Shown: positions 11,726-20,988 of the stretch, one piece after another | How positions within the stretch are numbered: the first letter of the stretch is position 1 | How the letters are laid out: each line of letters starts with the position of its first letter | DNA from: Candidatus Phytoplasma melaleucae | GTDB lineage: Bacteria > Bacillota_I > Bacilli_A > Acholeplasmatales > Acholeplasmataceae | Direction: 5' to 3' | NCBI RefSeq assembly: GCF_030588185.1 | Contig: NZ_JAOSID010000001.1 | Coordinates: forward strand, 45,340 to 109,339 | Length of the DNA stretch: 64,000 nt | Position numbers and translations under genes: made by a program | Notes under the pieces: generated by a model | What the model saw: only the letters and a program-made list of their open reading frames with translations | The model's database searches: none | Told to the model about the DNA's origin: nothing

Positions 11726-12754
11726 TTATCTTTCATATAACTGAGATAAATGGGCAGACAAATATTCTAAAATAGGGATTATCTCCTGGTATTTCATCAT
11801 TACAGGACCTAAAACTGCTATAAATCCTTTTTCACTTTTGCCATCGCCTGTATTATAAGGCGCAGAAATAATGGCAAACTTACTATATGATGTTAAACTA
11901 ATTCGGTTAGCCAATTTACAAATATTTTTTTCATAATCAAAAAAAATTTGGCTCAAATTATCACTTTCTATTAATTTTAACAACTCTTTAACTGTAACTA
12001 TATCATGAGAAATGAAGTTGTTAATGAAATTATAAACGCCATAAACATGAAAATTATTAGCCAAAAAACTGTAAAAAATTTCTATTAAAGGTTTAATTAA
12101 GCTTTCATGATTATAAAAATGATGAAAATACTTTTTTTGGATAATGATATTACGAGCAATTTCTATAGCTTCATATAAATATTTATCAAATAATAAACGA
12201 TTAAGCAAAAATATAATTTGTCTCAAATTTTCAAAAGTAAAATTTTTATGAAAATTGAAATTAACATTTTGGCACTGAGCATTTCCATGATCCGTTATAA
12301 CAACAATGGTAACTTGTTTAAAATTAACAGAAATTAAATAAATTTTGTTTAACTTATGTATTTTTAAAATATTAGGTCTAACTAGTATAACGACGTAATG
12401 GGTTAAATTGCCTAAAAGTTTTAAAACTTTTTCAATGACACTTTCCTTATTAAAGTTTTTTTGCTGAAAAAACTTTTCAAATAAAGAAATCATTTCAATG
12501 ACATTATGGTTACGAGTTATTAAATTATTAAAATAAAAAACATAACCTTTCAGCGAAGGAATCCGGCCGCTAGATATATGAGGTTTTTGTAAATACCCTT
12601 TTTTTTCCAATTGAGCCATATCATGACGAATAGTAGCACTTGAGTAATTAAGATAAGGCAGACAGGACAACAACTTGGAACTAACTGGTTGGTTATGTTT
12701 TGAATAATTTTCAACAATAGCTTTTAAAATCAATCTTCTTCTATTCGAAAGCAA
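11726..12754 (-). CDS. hrcA: Heat-inducible transcription repressor HrcA
   Basis: DNA-binding repressor of class I heat-shock genes that recognises the CIRCE inverted repeat. The N-terminal winged helix is clear (RRRLILKAIVENY, then QPVSSK, SSATIRHDMAQLEKKGYL and KPHISSGRIPS). The C-terminal dimerisation and GAF-like part is present. The start is taken as TTG at 12754 because AAGGGG lies nine bases upstream, giving 342 aa, close to the Bacillus protein. An upstream in-frame TTG at 12778 is less likely. First gene of the operon, about 245 bases downstream of its own CIRCE operator, so it represses itself. Confidence 0.95.
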   Translation of the reverse strand: MLSNRRRLILKAIVENYSKHNQPVSSKLLSCLPYLNYSSATIRHDMAQLEKKGYLQKPHISSGRIPSLKGYVFYFNNLITRNHNVIEMISLFEKFFQQKNFNKESVIEKVLKLLGNLTHYVVILVRPNILKIHKLNKIYLISVNFKQVTIVVITDHGNAQCQNVNFNFHKNFTFENLRQIIFLLNRLLFDKYLYEAIEIARNIIIQKKYFHHFYNHESLIKPLIEIFYSFLANNFHVYGVYNFINNFISHDIVTVKELLKLIESDNLSQIFFDYEKNICKLANRISLTSYSKFAIISAPYNTGDGKSEKGFIAVLGPVMMKYQEIIPILEYLSAHLSQLYER

Positions 12755-12999
12755 AATTAATAACCCCTTCGCAATCAATCAAAACGATTCCTAAAATGAT
12801 CTTTATTTTGCTGTATTGTAATTTATATTAATACCTCCCTCAGCATTATAAAATATCACTACAATAAAAAGCAAAACAACTTATTAACTTTTTATCAATT
12901 TTATAATTTTTAACTAATAAATAGTTTTTGTAATTAACCAACCAACCTCCCTACTTTAACAACTACATAGTAACTTTTTTTTAATTTATTCAAAATAAT

Positions 13000-13026
13000 T
13001 TGGCACTCAATTACAATGACTGCTAA
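13000..13026. promoter_or_regulatory. CIRCE operator (HrcA binding site)
   Basis: TTGGCACTC, nine bases, then GACTGCTAA. The CIRCE consensus is TTAGCACTC-N9-GAGTGCTAA, so each arm matches 8 of 9 and the spacer is exact. It covers the expected transcription start of the promoter immediately upstream, the usual place for HrcA repression. Confidence 0.93.
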
Positions 13027-13030
13027 AATT

Positions 13031-13059
13031 ATTCTATTATTTTTTGTATTCCATGTCAA
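13031..13059 (-). promoter_or_regulatory. Sigma-A type promoter of the hrcA-grpE-dnaK-dnaJ operon
   Basis: On the minus strand TTGACA (13054-13059), a 17-base spacer, then TAGAAT (13031-13036). The start point would fall near 13024, inside the CIRCE element. Confidence 0.88.
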
Positions 13060-13388
13060 GTAGCAAATAATAACTTTTTTATTTAATTGAAAAAATAAAA
13101 CTATTCAAATTACAATGGTTTTTTAGATTTGATGAATTAATCATAGTGAATTAGAATAAACTAAAACATTTATAAACAAATATATTTGATTTTGGTCATA
13201 AATTCAATAATTTAATGACTATTGTAATATATAATAATATTGGTCCAAAACAACTTCAGAAAATCATTTTGTTACAAAATCCTACACTATTCAATTTCAA
13301 TATAAGAAATTCATAAAAATATTCTCGAGTTTTTATCATATTTGGTGTTTAATCTATAATTAACGTTAAAATTTCCATTAAAAGGATC

Positions 13389-16181
13389 ATGAATAATAAT
13401 ATGAAGATAAATAAACTACAAAAAAAATTTTTACTTTTTATTCTTTTAATTTGGCTAATATTTAGTTTTATTTTTTATTATTTTAACTACTATAATATGT
13501 TTTATAATAAGCATCACCTAATAACTGTAAATAGTCATGTAATTAACAAACACAACTATATGACACAAACCAATAACAAAAATATCAAAAAATACCAAAT
13601 TATTGATCAAATTCAAAAAAATCTTCAAAGTATCTTTGATCCTGATAAATCTAATAAAAACATAAAGCCTTATAAGTTGAAAAAACATAATTTAAAAATA
13701 GGCGATGTAGTATATGCTTTTACATTAGATACTAAAGAAAATATAAAACCATTTCAAGAAGGAATTATAAGTGAAAATTACAACAAAGATGAAGACCATT
13801 ATCTAGCTATTTCAATAAAAGGGCAAAATAATAAAATTTTTTTTAATGATGAAGGAGAATTTATAGGTATTTCTTTGCCTAAAAAAGAATACGATGACGA
13901 AATAAATTATGTAATAACTTCTAACAGTATGTATAATTTTTTAGAATGTGCTCATATATTTTATAATGAAGAAAATTTTCAACAAAATAACAACCAAAAT
14001 TTCGATAAATATTGGTTACCTATTCAGTTCAAAAAGAAAGATTTTAAAATTTCTTTAGACAAAGAAGGTTTATTTTTAGGTTTATTGCATAAAGAATTTA
14101 TGTCAAATTGGGATACATTAAACGAATGGTTATTAAAATGTTCTATATTAATAGATTTTATTGAACAAAAAATGGTTGATACCCAAAAAAATCAATCTAA
14201 TTTTATCCAAAATATATCTGATATTACTTTTGTAATTATGTTTGGCAAATACCTAGGTTCAGGTTTTATTTATAAAATAGAAAAAATAGAAAATACTAAT
14301 TCATATAGATATTACCTTTTAACTAATAGGCATGTTATAGAACCAATAATTACATCGGGAGAATTAAAAACAAAAATGAGAATAGGTAACTCATATTTTT
14401 TAGTTAAAGAAGCCGAAGTATTTGCTTATATCAAAAATGAAAATGTCTATGATGATATAGGTATCATTGCATTTGAAGACCAAGACCATCAAAAATTTGC
14501 CAAAATAAGTCAAATTTTAGAATGTGTCTTCCCCAAAGAAAGAGATTATGATATTGAACAGGGCAATGAAATTTATAGTATGGGATCACAACAAATAATC
14601 AACCCTGCAGTTGATTTTATAATCCCGCAACAAACAAAAAATGAAAATAACTCTCCTAAGGAAGAAAAAACAGAAGATCAAAACTTTTTTTTAAAAGCTT
14701 TCAAACAAATAAAAAGAACGGAAATCAATTTATTAAAAAAAGGGAATATAATTAATTTTAATGAAAAAGCCATTTATTTTAATATTGAAATTGATCATGG
14801 TAATAGCGGAGGACCTGTTTTCAATCGAAAAGGACAAATAATAGGTATTAATAGAAGTACTATTGAAAATAGTTATACAACAGACAATTATTCCCAAGCT
14901 ATTAATATCATGCATATAAATGATAGATTAGACGAAATAGAAACATTAATAAAAAAAAATAAAAAAATTGATTATGCGATTGAGTTTCAAGGAGATGATC
15001 ATCAAAGTTACTTAAACGACAAAATCAATTCATTTAAAAAACATTTTAACGCAGAAACTATCAACCATAACTCAAATCAAAAACTAACTCTTTTCATCGA
15101 TGAACTCTTTTATTTAACCCCTAAGAGGCATCACATTGAATTTCCTTTGCTGCAAAACAATAATCAACAACAAAACATGAAACTACGTATCAGTCTTGTA
15201 TATAATCTTTTCCAACAACAAACATTTTTAATAAACCCAATTGATGAATATATACAAATTCATATTAAAAAGAACTTTAAAAATAAGAAAGTTATCATAG
15301 AATTTGTTAAAAAAAACAAAAATAATCAAGTTTTAGATAGTACTAATTATGAACTAGAATACAAACCAAACTCTTATTTTTTATCCTTTGAAATGTTTAA
15401 CCTTGACAACTTACATACCAAAACAAATTATGACAATTTTCAAAAAATAAAAAACTCTTTGGTTATTTGGAATCAAAATGAATATATAAGCGGGAATGGG
15501 GTTATTCTTAACAAAAAAAGAACAGAGAATAATAAATTCTTATATTTAGTATTATCTACTTATCAACCTTACCACAACATTAATATATGGGATAGTATCG
15601 GAAACATAATCATGAACCAAATGCTTAATATTCAAACAAACATTATTATACCTATTGACAAAGGAAAATACAGAAAAGAAAAAGGATATTTAAAAAATTT
15701 TATTGGGGCAGATAATATACTTTTAATAGCTTTTGAATCTGCTTATGATTATCCTGTTGTAAGCGTTAAAAAAACATCAAATTTAAATATTGGTGAAAAC
15801 ATATATTATCTAATTAATTTTGAAAATACAAATCATTTTCCACAAATGTTTAAAAGCCAAATAAGCAGTATTAAGAAAAATTTATTTATCTTTGACTCTG
15901 TTTTTGATTTAAAGAACAAAAAAAAGCAAATTAATTTTTTTTGTTTCGATGAAGAAGGAAATTTTATAGGTATAAATGATATTATTCAAAACCATCTTAC
16001 TATTCCTTCACATTTTATTAAAGCTTCTTCAATCAGCAAACACGCTCTTCAAAAACTTTTTATCCAAAGCATATTAAAAGATAATATAAACATTATTTTT
16101 TCTTTTTTGTTTTTGGCAATTATCTTTTTTATTAGTATAAGTATTTTACCAACTAAGAATAAAAATAATTTTTTCATATAA
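13389..16181 (+). CDS. Large doubly anchored surface protein with a trypsin-like protease domain
   Basis: A 930-aa protein with a Lys-rich N-terminus, a membrane segment at about residues 14-32, and a second membrane segment near the C-terminus followed by a short basic tail. Most of it should therefore lie outside the cell, tethered at both ends. The central part is a trypsin/HtrA-type protease: GSGFIYKI, LLTNRHVIE (His315), YDDIGIIAF (Asp355 or 356) and EIDHGNSGGPVF (Ser473). The motif after the serine, GQIIGINR, has echoes before it (GEFIGISL about 157, GLFLGLLH about 227) and near the C-terminus (GNFIGIND). A GNGVIL...YLVLSTYQP segment in the C-terminal part mirrors the His strand without the His. 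So it probably carries degenerate protease-like repeats around one active domain. An AAAGGAT site is close to the ATG at 13389; M5 at 13401 is an alternative. Confidence 0.75.
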   Translation: MNNNMKINKLQKKFLLFILLIWLIFSFIFYYFNYYNMFYNKHHLITVNSHVINKHNYMTQTNNKNIKKYQIIDQIQKNLQSIFDPDKSNKNIKPYKLKKHNLKIGDVVYAFTLDTKENIKPFQEGIISENYNKDEDHYLAISIKGQNNKIFFNDEGEFIGISLPKKEYDDEINYVITSNSMYNFLECAHIFYNEENFQQNNNQNFDKYWLPIQFKKKDFKISLDKEGLFLGLLHKEFMSNWDTLNEWLLKCSILIDFIEQKMVDTQKNQSNFIQNISDITFVIMFGKYLGSGFIYKIEKIENTNSYRYYLLTNRHVIEPIITSGELKTKMRIGNSYFLVKEAEVFAYIKNENVYDDIGIIAFEDQDHQKFAKISQILECVFPKERDYDIEQGNEIYSMGSQQIINPAVDFIIPQQTKNENNSPKEEKTEDQNFFLKAFKQIKRTEINLLKKGNIINFNEKAIYFNIEIDHGNSGGPVFNRKGQIIGINRSTIENSYTTDNYSQAINIMHINDRLDEIETLIKKNKKIDYAIEFQGDDHQSYLNDKINSFKKHFNAETINHNSNQKLTLFIDELFYLTPKRHHIEFPLLQNNNQQQNMKLRISLVYNLFQQQTFLINPIDEYIQIHIKKNFKNKKVIIEFVKKNKNNQVLDSTNYELEYKPNSYFLSFEMFNLDNLHTKTNYDNFQKIKNSLVIWNQNEYISGNGVILNKKRTENNKFLYLVLSTYQPYHNINIWDSIGNIIMNQMLNIQTNIIIPIDKGKYRKEKGYLKNFIGADNILLIAFESAYDYPVVSVKKTSNLNIGENIYYLINFENTNHFPQMFKSQISSIKKNLFIFDSVFDLKNKKKQINFFCFDEEGNFIGINDIIQNHLTIPSHFIKASSISKHALQKLFIQSILKDNINIIFSFLFLAIIFFISISILPTKNKNNFFI

Positions 16182-16526
16182 AACTTAGTTTACAATGACT
16201 TTAATAATAAAGGAGAAGTTTTTTAAATTTTATTTATTCATATAGAAGAAAATAAATAAAAGTGTTTTTGATAACTACCTAAATAAAAATTTTTGTCTTA
16301 TATTCTCTCCGATAAGAAAACAAATATTAAAAAACACTTTTATCCTTTCATTTATGATTGCTATCATAATACTGCTTATGCCTTTTTAATGCATTTCACC
16401 CATAAAAAATAAGGTACCTACTATACTACCTATATCTTTTGTGCAAAAAAGCATTCGGGCACTCAATTGATAGAAATAAATAATCATAATATCTAACTTA
16501 GAATTCTCATTAACATATAAAAAAAC
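16182..16526. other. Convergent spacer with a long-armed inverted repeat
   Basis: 345 bases between the protease gene and plsC, which converge on it. It contains the 14-bp inverted repeat listed separately and otherwise shows no ORF or RNA gene. No ordinary short-loop terminator with a T run was seen for either gene. Confidence 0.5.
16256..16343. repeat. Perfect 14-bp inverted repeat enclosing 60 bases
   Basis: ATAAAAGTGTTTTT (16256-16269) and its exact complement AAAAACACTTTTAT (16330-16343). The enclosed 60 bases include a small CTTAT/ATAAG hairpin. It could be a long-loop terminator shared by the convergent genes, a small structured RNA, or a remnant with terminal repeats. No target-site duplication was seen next to it. 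Confidence 0.6.
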
Positions 16527-17321
16527 TTATAAAACAGAATTAATAATATTCTTAATATGTTGATTTATTTGTTGAGTATTTTTATATTGATAATCTATAA
16601 AAGGTATACAAGGGTGAATAAATAACTCTACTTTTTTAAGCCGAAACCAACACTTACGATGCATTTTAGATGATCCTTTTAACGTTATAGGAAGAATATC
16701 AGCTTCACTTTTAATTGCTATCTTATAAGCTCCATCTAAAGAAGAAATTATTTGATCAGTATTTTCAGTAATAACTCCACCTTCAGGAAAAATAACTAAT
16801 GCTAATTTTCGCTTAATGTTATCTATTGCTTTATTAATATTTTTAACTGTTTCTCTATTATCCCTTCTTACTATTTTAAGACAACGAAAAGCATTAAAAC
16901 AAAAAGTTAAAAACCATCCATAAAAAGGATGATGATAAAATTCATCCTTAGGGCTAAAAGTAATATTACGGGGAAATACACAAGAAATCATGAAAGGATC
17001 AAAATAACTTTTGTGATTAGCATAAATAATTAATTTGTTTTTTAAAGGTATCAAATGAGAATTATAAACTACAATTTTAATCCTAAAAAATCTAATAACT
17101 AATTTAGCAATACTACAAAAAACTTTTTGCCTAAAAAAATGATTCAACGGCAAATATTTAATTATAATCATGCAAAAAAAGAATACAATAAATACCACAA
17201 CCCAAGCTAGTATTACACCAATAAAAAACCCTAAAACAAACCCTATAATTTTAATAGGGAAATATAAAATAGATAATAACCAAAAAATCATTAAATTGAT
17301 GACAAAAATCAAACTAAACAT
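16527..17321 (-). CDS. plsC: 1-acyl-sn-glycerol-3-phosphate acyltransferase
   Basis: Adds the second acyl chain to lysophosphatidic acid to make phosphatidic acid, the precursor of membrane phospholipids. The family motifs are clear: YANHKSYFDPF (the NHx4D catalytic motif), RRDNRETV, and FPEGGV. The N-terminal 55 residues form two hydrophobic helices that anchor it in the membrane. At 264 aa it is of normal length. It begins six bases after folA and ends the thyA-folA-plsC unit. Confidence 0.92.
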   Translation of the reverse strand: MFSLIFVINLMIFWLLSILYFPIKIIGFVLGFFIGVILAWVVVFIVFFFCMIIIKYLPLNHFFRQKVFCSIAKLVIRFFRIKIVVYNSHLIPLKNKLIIYANHKSYFDPFMISCVFPRNITFSPKDEFYHHPFYGWFLTFCFNAFRCLKIVRRDNRETVKNINKAIDNIKRKLALVIFPEGGVITENTDQIISSLDGAYKIAIKSEADILPITLKGSSKMHRKCWFRLKKVELFIHPCIPFIDYQYKNTQQINQHIKNIINSVL

Positions 17322-17327
17322 CTTACG

Positions 17328-17816
17328 TTAAACTCTTTTTCTTTCATAAGTAACAAAAATTAATTCTTCAATATTTTTTTTTTCTTTCATTATGTATTGG
17401 TTAAAATCTAAATAAGGAAAATAAATGTTGCCTTTATACCTTCTTAAAATATGTGTCAAATATAAAGTAGTAACATAAGGCAAAGATTCTTTATAAATTT
17501 GTCCTCCACCTATTACTATTATATTTTCTTTGGAATATTGATATTTTTTTAAAAAATAAATTAAATCATGAACTAAAATAATATTAGAAACATAATTATC
17601 TATAACAGAAGAAGAAGCGACATAAAATGTCTTAAAAGGGAAAGCTTTACTTTTGTAATATTTTCGTAAAGATTGATATGTTTTTAATCCTGCTAAAACA
17701 TTTTGATTTAAAGTTTTTTTCTTAAAAAAAATAAGATCTTTAGGATAATGCCATGGTAATTTATCTTTATCTCCTATTAAAAAATTAGAATCTAAAGCTG
17801 CAATTAAACTAATCAT
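17328..17816 (-). CDS. folA: Dihydrofolate reductase
   Basis: Reduces dihydrofolate to tetrahydrofolate with NADPH. The 162-aa protein has the family start [15 protein letters not shown], the [15 protein letters not shown] active-site segment, where Asp stands at the usual acidic position, and the [13 protein letters not shown] cofactor segment. It overlaps thyA by an ATGA junction (start codon 17814-17816, thyA TGA 17813-17815). ThyA makes dihydrofolate, so coupling the two is functionally expected. Confidence 0.94.
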   Translation of the reverse strand: MISLIAALDSNFLIGDKDKLPWHYPKDLIFFKKKTLNQNVLAGLKTYQSLRKYYKSKAFPFKTFYVASSSVIDNYVSNIILVHDLIYFLKKYQYSKENIIVIGGGQIYKESLPYVTTLYLTHILRRYKGNIYFPYLDFNQYIMKEKKNIEELIFVTYERKRV

Positions 17817-18679
17817 ACTGCTATTTTACCCCTTATTAGGGGATGAAATTTATAATCATTCAAATAAATATCTCCTGCTTTAAAATCTTCAATATTTTTA
17901 ATTTCGGAGTTTAAAGTTACTTTGGGTAATTTTTTTGGGATACGTTGAACTTGCTGTTTTACTTGTGCTAGATGATTAATATAAATATGAGCATCTCCTA
18001 AACTATGAATCAATTCATACGCTTTTAGATTGGTTGTTTGGGCTATCATCATAAGAAGCAACCCATAACAACTAATATTAAAAGGTATTCCTAAAAAAAC
18101 ATCTGCGCTTCTTTGAAATAATTGTAAAGAAAGCCTTCTCTGACACACATAAAATTGCATTAATATATGACAAGGAGGTAAAAGCATATCTTTTATTTCC
18201 AGAGGATTCCAAGCTGAAATAATTAAACGCCTAGAACAAGGATTATCTTTGATCTCTTGAATGACTTTTTGTAATTGGTCTACTCCAGAGAAATTACGCC
18301 ATTGTTTACCATAAATAGGTCCTAAATTACCGTATTCTGCGGCGAAACTCGAATCTCTTTTAATTTTATTGATAAATTCAGTTAAATTTTCTCCTTGAAA
18401 ATTATTAGATTGACAATATTTTTGATAAGGCCATTCATTCCAAATATTAACGTTATTTTTAACTAAATAACTAATATTAGTATCTCCTCGAATAAACCAT
18501 AACAATTCATGGATAATAGCTTTAAAATTGATTTTTTTTGTTGTTAATAAAGGGAATGTTTGAGTGAGATTAAATCGCATTTGATACCCAAAAACACTTT
18601 TAGTTGGGATCTTAGTACGATTATCGCGAATCGTGCCATTTGTGATTATATGTCTACATAAATCTAAGTATTGTTTCAT
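17813..18679 (-). CDS. thyA: Thymidylate synthase ThyA
   Basis: Methylates dUMP to dTMP using methylenetetrahydrofolate. The catalytic cysteine is in [11 protein letters not shown], followed by [15 protein letters not shown] (dUMP-binding Arg, Ser, Asp) and DAHIYINH. At 288 aa it is a little longer than the Escherichia coli enzyme. It is the first gene of a compact thyA-folA-plsC unit and lies downstream of the tRNA-Ser gene on the same strand. Confidence 0.96.
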   Translation of the reverse strand: MKQYLDLCRHIITNGTIRDNRTKIPTKSVFGYQMRFNLTQTFPLLTTKKINFKAIIHELLWFIRGDTNISYLVKNNVNIWNEWPYQKYCQSNNFQGENLTEFINKIKRDSSFAAEYGNLGPIYGKQWRNFSGVDQLQKVIQEIKDNPCSRRLIISAWNPLEIKDMLLPPCHILMQFYVCQRRLSLQLFQRSADVFLGIPFNISCYGLLLMMIAQTTNLKAYELIHSLGDAHIYINHLAQVKQQVQRIPKKLPKVTLNSEIKNIEDFKAGDIYLNDYKFHPLIRGKIAV

Positions 18680-18858
18680 ATTATCTCCTCATAGTTAGTT
18701 TTTTGCCGCATTAGGTTTAGCTATAATAATATTTAATTATTGAAAAAATTTTAAATAATTAAATATTATTATTTGTTGAATATTAAAAATATCTAATAAT
18801 CTAAAATAAAAAAATATTTGACACAAAATATTTATAAATGAATTCAAAATAAAACTAA

Positions 18859-18948
18859 TGGCGGAGGAAGAGGGATTCGAACCCTCGTATCTTTTTAAGA
18901 TCTACACGCTTTCCAAGCGGGCCTCTTAAACCACTTGAGTATTCCTCC
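18859..18948 (-). tRNA. tRNA-Ser (GGA)
   Basis: 90 nt with the long variable arm of class II serine tRNAs. The 7-bp acceptor is GGAGGAA with TTCCTCC. The anticodon loop TTGGAAA gives anticodon GGA, the T arm is GAGGGTTCGAATCCCTC, and CCA is encoded in the gene. It lies between ackA and thyA on the same strand, only five bases after a strong hairpin. Confidence 0.96.
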
Positions 18949-18953
18949 TAATT

Positions 18954-18987
18954 ATTCTTTTATATTTACAAATAAATATAAAAGAAT
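18954..18987 (-). terminator. Perfect 14-bp stem-loop between ackA and tRNA-Ser
   Basis: ATTCTTTTATATTT (18954-18967) pairs with AAATATAAAAGAAT (18974-18987) around a 6-base loop. It starts 26 bases after the ackA stop and ends five bases before the tRNA. The stem is A/T only and no separate T run follows, so it may terminate the citrate operon or act as a processing signal for the tRNA. Confidence 0.55.
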
Positions 18988-19012
18988 CAGTATAAATTTA
19001 ATTTTTATGGAA

Positions 19013-20203
19013 TTACTTGGACACAATAAAAGAAAAAACATCTCTAGCGATAACTATTTCTTCATTAGTAGGCACAACTAAAACTTTAACAGATGAATCT
19101 GGAGTAGAAATAATTCTTTCTTGTGTTGAAGATGTTTCATTGATCTCTGTATCTATATAAATATGCAAAAATTTTAAAGATTTCAATACTTCCCTACGTA
19201 CAAAAGAAGAATTTTCACCTACCCCCGCTGTGAATATTAAACAATCAACACCCTTTAATAAAAAATAATAACTCGCAATATAATCAACAATACGACTAAT
19301 TTGTACTTCGAAAGCTAACAAAGCTCTTTCGTTATTTTGTTTTATCATTGCTTCCAAATCTCTACAATCATTAGAAATACCAGAAATACCTAATAACCCT
19401 GACTTATGAATCAAATCATTTATAACTTCTTGAGCAGTTTTTTTTTCTTTTTCAGCTATAAAAGAAATAATAACAGGATCAATATCACCACTGCGAGTCC
19501 CCATAGGAACTCCTGATATAGGGGTAATTCCCATTGAATTAGCAACAGAACAACCATTTACATCTACAGCAGTTATAGAAACGCCGTTTCCAATATGACA
19601 AATAATTAACTTAAGATCTTTTTGTTGAAACATTTGATGTACTTTTTGTACAACGAAACGACAGGAAGTACCATGAAATCCATATTTTCTAATTTTATGT
19701 TTAATGTACCATTCATAAGGAACCGCGTATAAAAAATTCTTTTGTGGAACAGTCTGATGAAAACTAGTATCAAAAACTCCTACATGCAACGCTTCAGGAA
19801 AAAAATTTTTAAATAACTTAATCCCCACAACATTAACAGGATTATGAAGAGGTGCTAAAATGCCTAATGCTTCAATTTGCATAATATTTTCATCTGTTAA
19901 AATAACTGAATTGTTAAAAATCTCTCCACCTTGAACTACCCTATGCCCTACGCCTTTAATTTCAGTTATTGCACTAATAATTTTATTTTCGATTAAAGTT
20001 TTTAACAACAATTCAACAGCATGTTTATGATTCAAAATAGACAAAACCTGTTGTTGTGTTTGATTTTTAGATCTAATTTTAAATAAAGCATTATCGTGAC
20101 CAATTCGTTCAATTAAACCACTGCAAAGCACTTCTTCTTCTGGCATATTTAATATTTGAAATTTTAAAGAAGAACTCCCTGTATTCACAGACATAATTTT
20201 CAT
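19013..20203 (-). CDS. ackA: Acetate kinase
   Basis: Makes ATP and acetate from acetyl phosphate. Family motifs: VNTGSSSLKFQIL at the N-terminus, HNPVNVVGIK, FDTSFHQTVP (catalytic Asp), RKYGFHGTSCRFV, ICHIGNGVSITAV, MGTRSGDIDP and FTAGVGENS. The 396-aa length is standard. It is the last gene of the citrate cluster, after a 170-base gap with a stem-loop. In phytoplasmas AckA is thought to harvest ATP from organic acids through acetyl phosphate. Placed here it would do so for citrate. Confidence 0.96.
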   Translation of the reverse strand: MKIMSVNTGSSSLKFQILNMPEEEVLCSGLIERIGHDNALFKIRSKNQTQQQVLSILNHKHAVELLLKTLIENKIISAITEIKGVGHRVVQGGEIFNNSVILTDENIMQIEALGILAPLHNPVNVVGIKLFKNFFPEALHVGVFDTSFHQTVPQKNFLYAVPYEWYIKHKIRKYGFHGTSCRFVVQKVHQMFQQKDLKLIICHIGNGVSITAVDVNGCSVANSMGITPISGVPMGTRSGDIDPVIISFIAEKEKKTAQEVINDLIHKSGLLGISGISNDCRDLEAMIKQNNERALLAFEVQISRIVDYIASYYFLLKGVDCLIFTAGVGENSSFVRREVLKSLKFLHIYIDTEINETSSTQERIISTPDSSVKVLVVPTNEEIVIARDVFSFIVSK

Positions 20204-20254
20204 AATTATAATATTTCTCCTAAGCTTTTTTATAAATCATTGTTTTATTTGTGA

Positions 20255-20289
20255 TTTGGTATAAATATCATTCTTTATCTGATACCAAA
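20255..20289. promoter_or_regulatory. Stem-loop in the citX-ackA gap
   Basis: TTTGGTAT (20255-20262) pairs with ATACCAAA (20282-20289) around a 19-base loop, with an alternative inner TATCA/TGATA pairing. There is no T run on the minus strand side, so it may uncouple ackA expression from the cit genes by partial termination or RNA processing. That role is inferred. Confidence 0.4.
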
Positions 20290-20375
20290 AAATTTTTTTG
20301 TTAGAAAAAGAAATAAAATAAAAAAACCTAATATTTTAACTAATAAGAAAAATCAAACTAATTATCTTTTTATAT

Positions 20376-20921
20376 TTAATGAATATAAAAATTCACAAAA
20401 GTATTTATTTTTTGTTCAATAAAAAACAATAACTCTTGCAAAGTATGATTTTTCTGAATAGCGCAAATTTTAGCATACTTATTACATAAAAAACATTTTC
20501 TTGGATTAATATTTAAATTAGTTCTAATAATAGATTTGTGATGGATGTTTATTACATCCATATCTAATAATTGAAAAATAGAATTGGATTGTTCTAAATA
20601 AATTAATGTCTTTTTTATGTGTATTAATTTCAACATATTTTTTGTATTTAAAATAATATTAGAGTAAAGACCAGCATCATCACTAACGATAATAAAATCA
20701 TCATTCAAACAAAATTTATTTATTTGTAAAAATTTAGATAAAATATTCACCATAATGACTTGAAAAAAAATACAATATAAAGAATTATTTTTATTTGGGC
20801 CAGGAATATTTAAATTTACAGTTAATAAACCTTTCTGATATTGTTGTAAAAGGGTTTGTTGGTATAAATACCGTTTTTCTCTTGCTTCAAGAATATGAGA
20901 GATATAGTTTTTTTCTACCAT
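20376..20921 (-). CDS. citX: Apo-citrate lyase phosphoribosyl-dephospho-CoA transferase CitX
   Basis: Transfers the prosthetic group from triphosphoribosyl-dephospho-CoA to the acyl carrier subunit CitD. Recognisable family landmarks are ILEAREKR near the N-terminus, LTVNLNIPGPNKN, a short Glu/Leu-rich LLDMDVI segment corresponding to the family DxDV motif, and the C-terminal CFLCNKYAKICA cysteine cluster followed by an HTLQEL helix. The protein is 181 aa, normal for stand-alone CitX; in some bacteria it is fused to CitG. It follows citF by 67 bases. Confidence 0.85.
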   Translation of the reverse strand: MVEKNYISHILEAREKRYLYQQTLLQQYQKGLLTVNLNIPGPNKNNSLYCIFFQVIMVNILSKFLQINKFCLNDDFIIVSDDAGLYSNIILNTKNMLKLIHIKKTLIYLEQSNSIFQLLDMDVINIHHKSIIRTNLNINPRKCFLCNKYAKICAIQKNHTLQELLFFIEQKINTFVNFYIH

Positions 20922-20988
20922 TTATGCATTAATGTATAACAAATATTCAAATATTCAATTTTATTTTTAAATCTATTAAAAAGGAACT

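Larger units (their letters stand above)
12755..13388. other. Divergent regulatory spacer between hrcA and the surface protease gene
   Basis: About 630 noncoding bases holding the hrcA promoter and CIRCE operator at 13000-13059. The leader from the operator to hrcA is about 240 bases with no clear structure. I could not place a convincing plus-strand promoter for the protease gene, although TATAAT-like sequence occurs at 13230-13235. Confidence 0.5.

Noticed and set aside
16456..16472. GGGCACTCAATT resembling the left arm of CIRCE
   Set aside because: There is no complementary GAGTGCTAA arm nine bases on, and it lies between convergent genes, not at a promoter.
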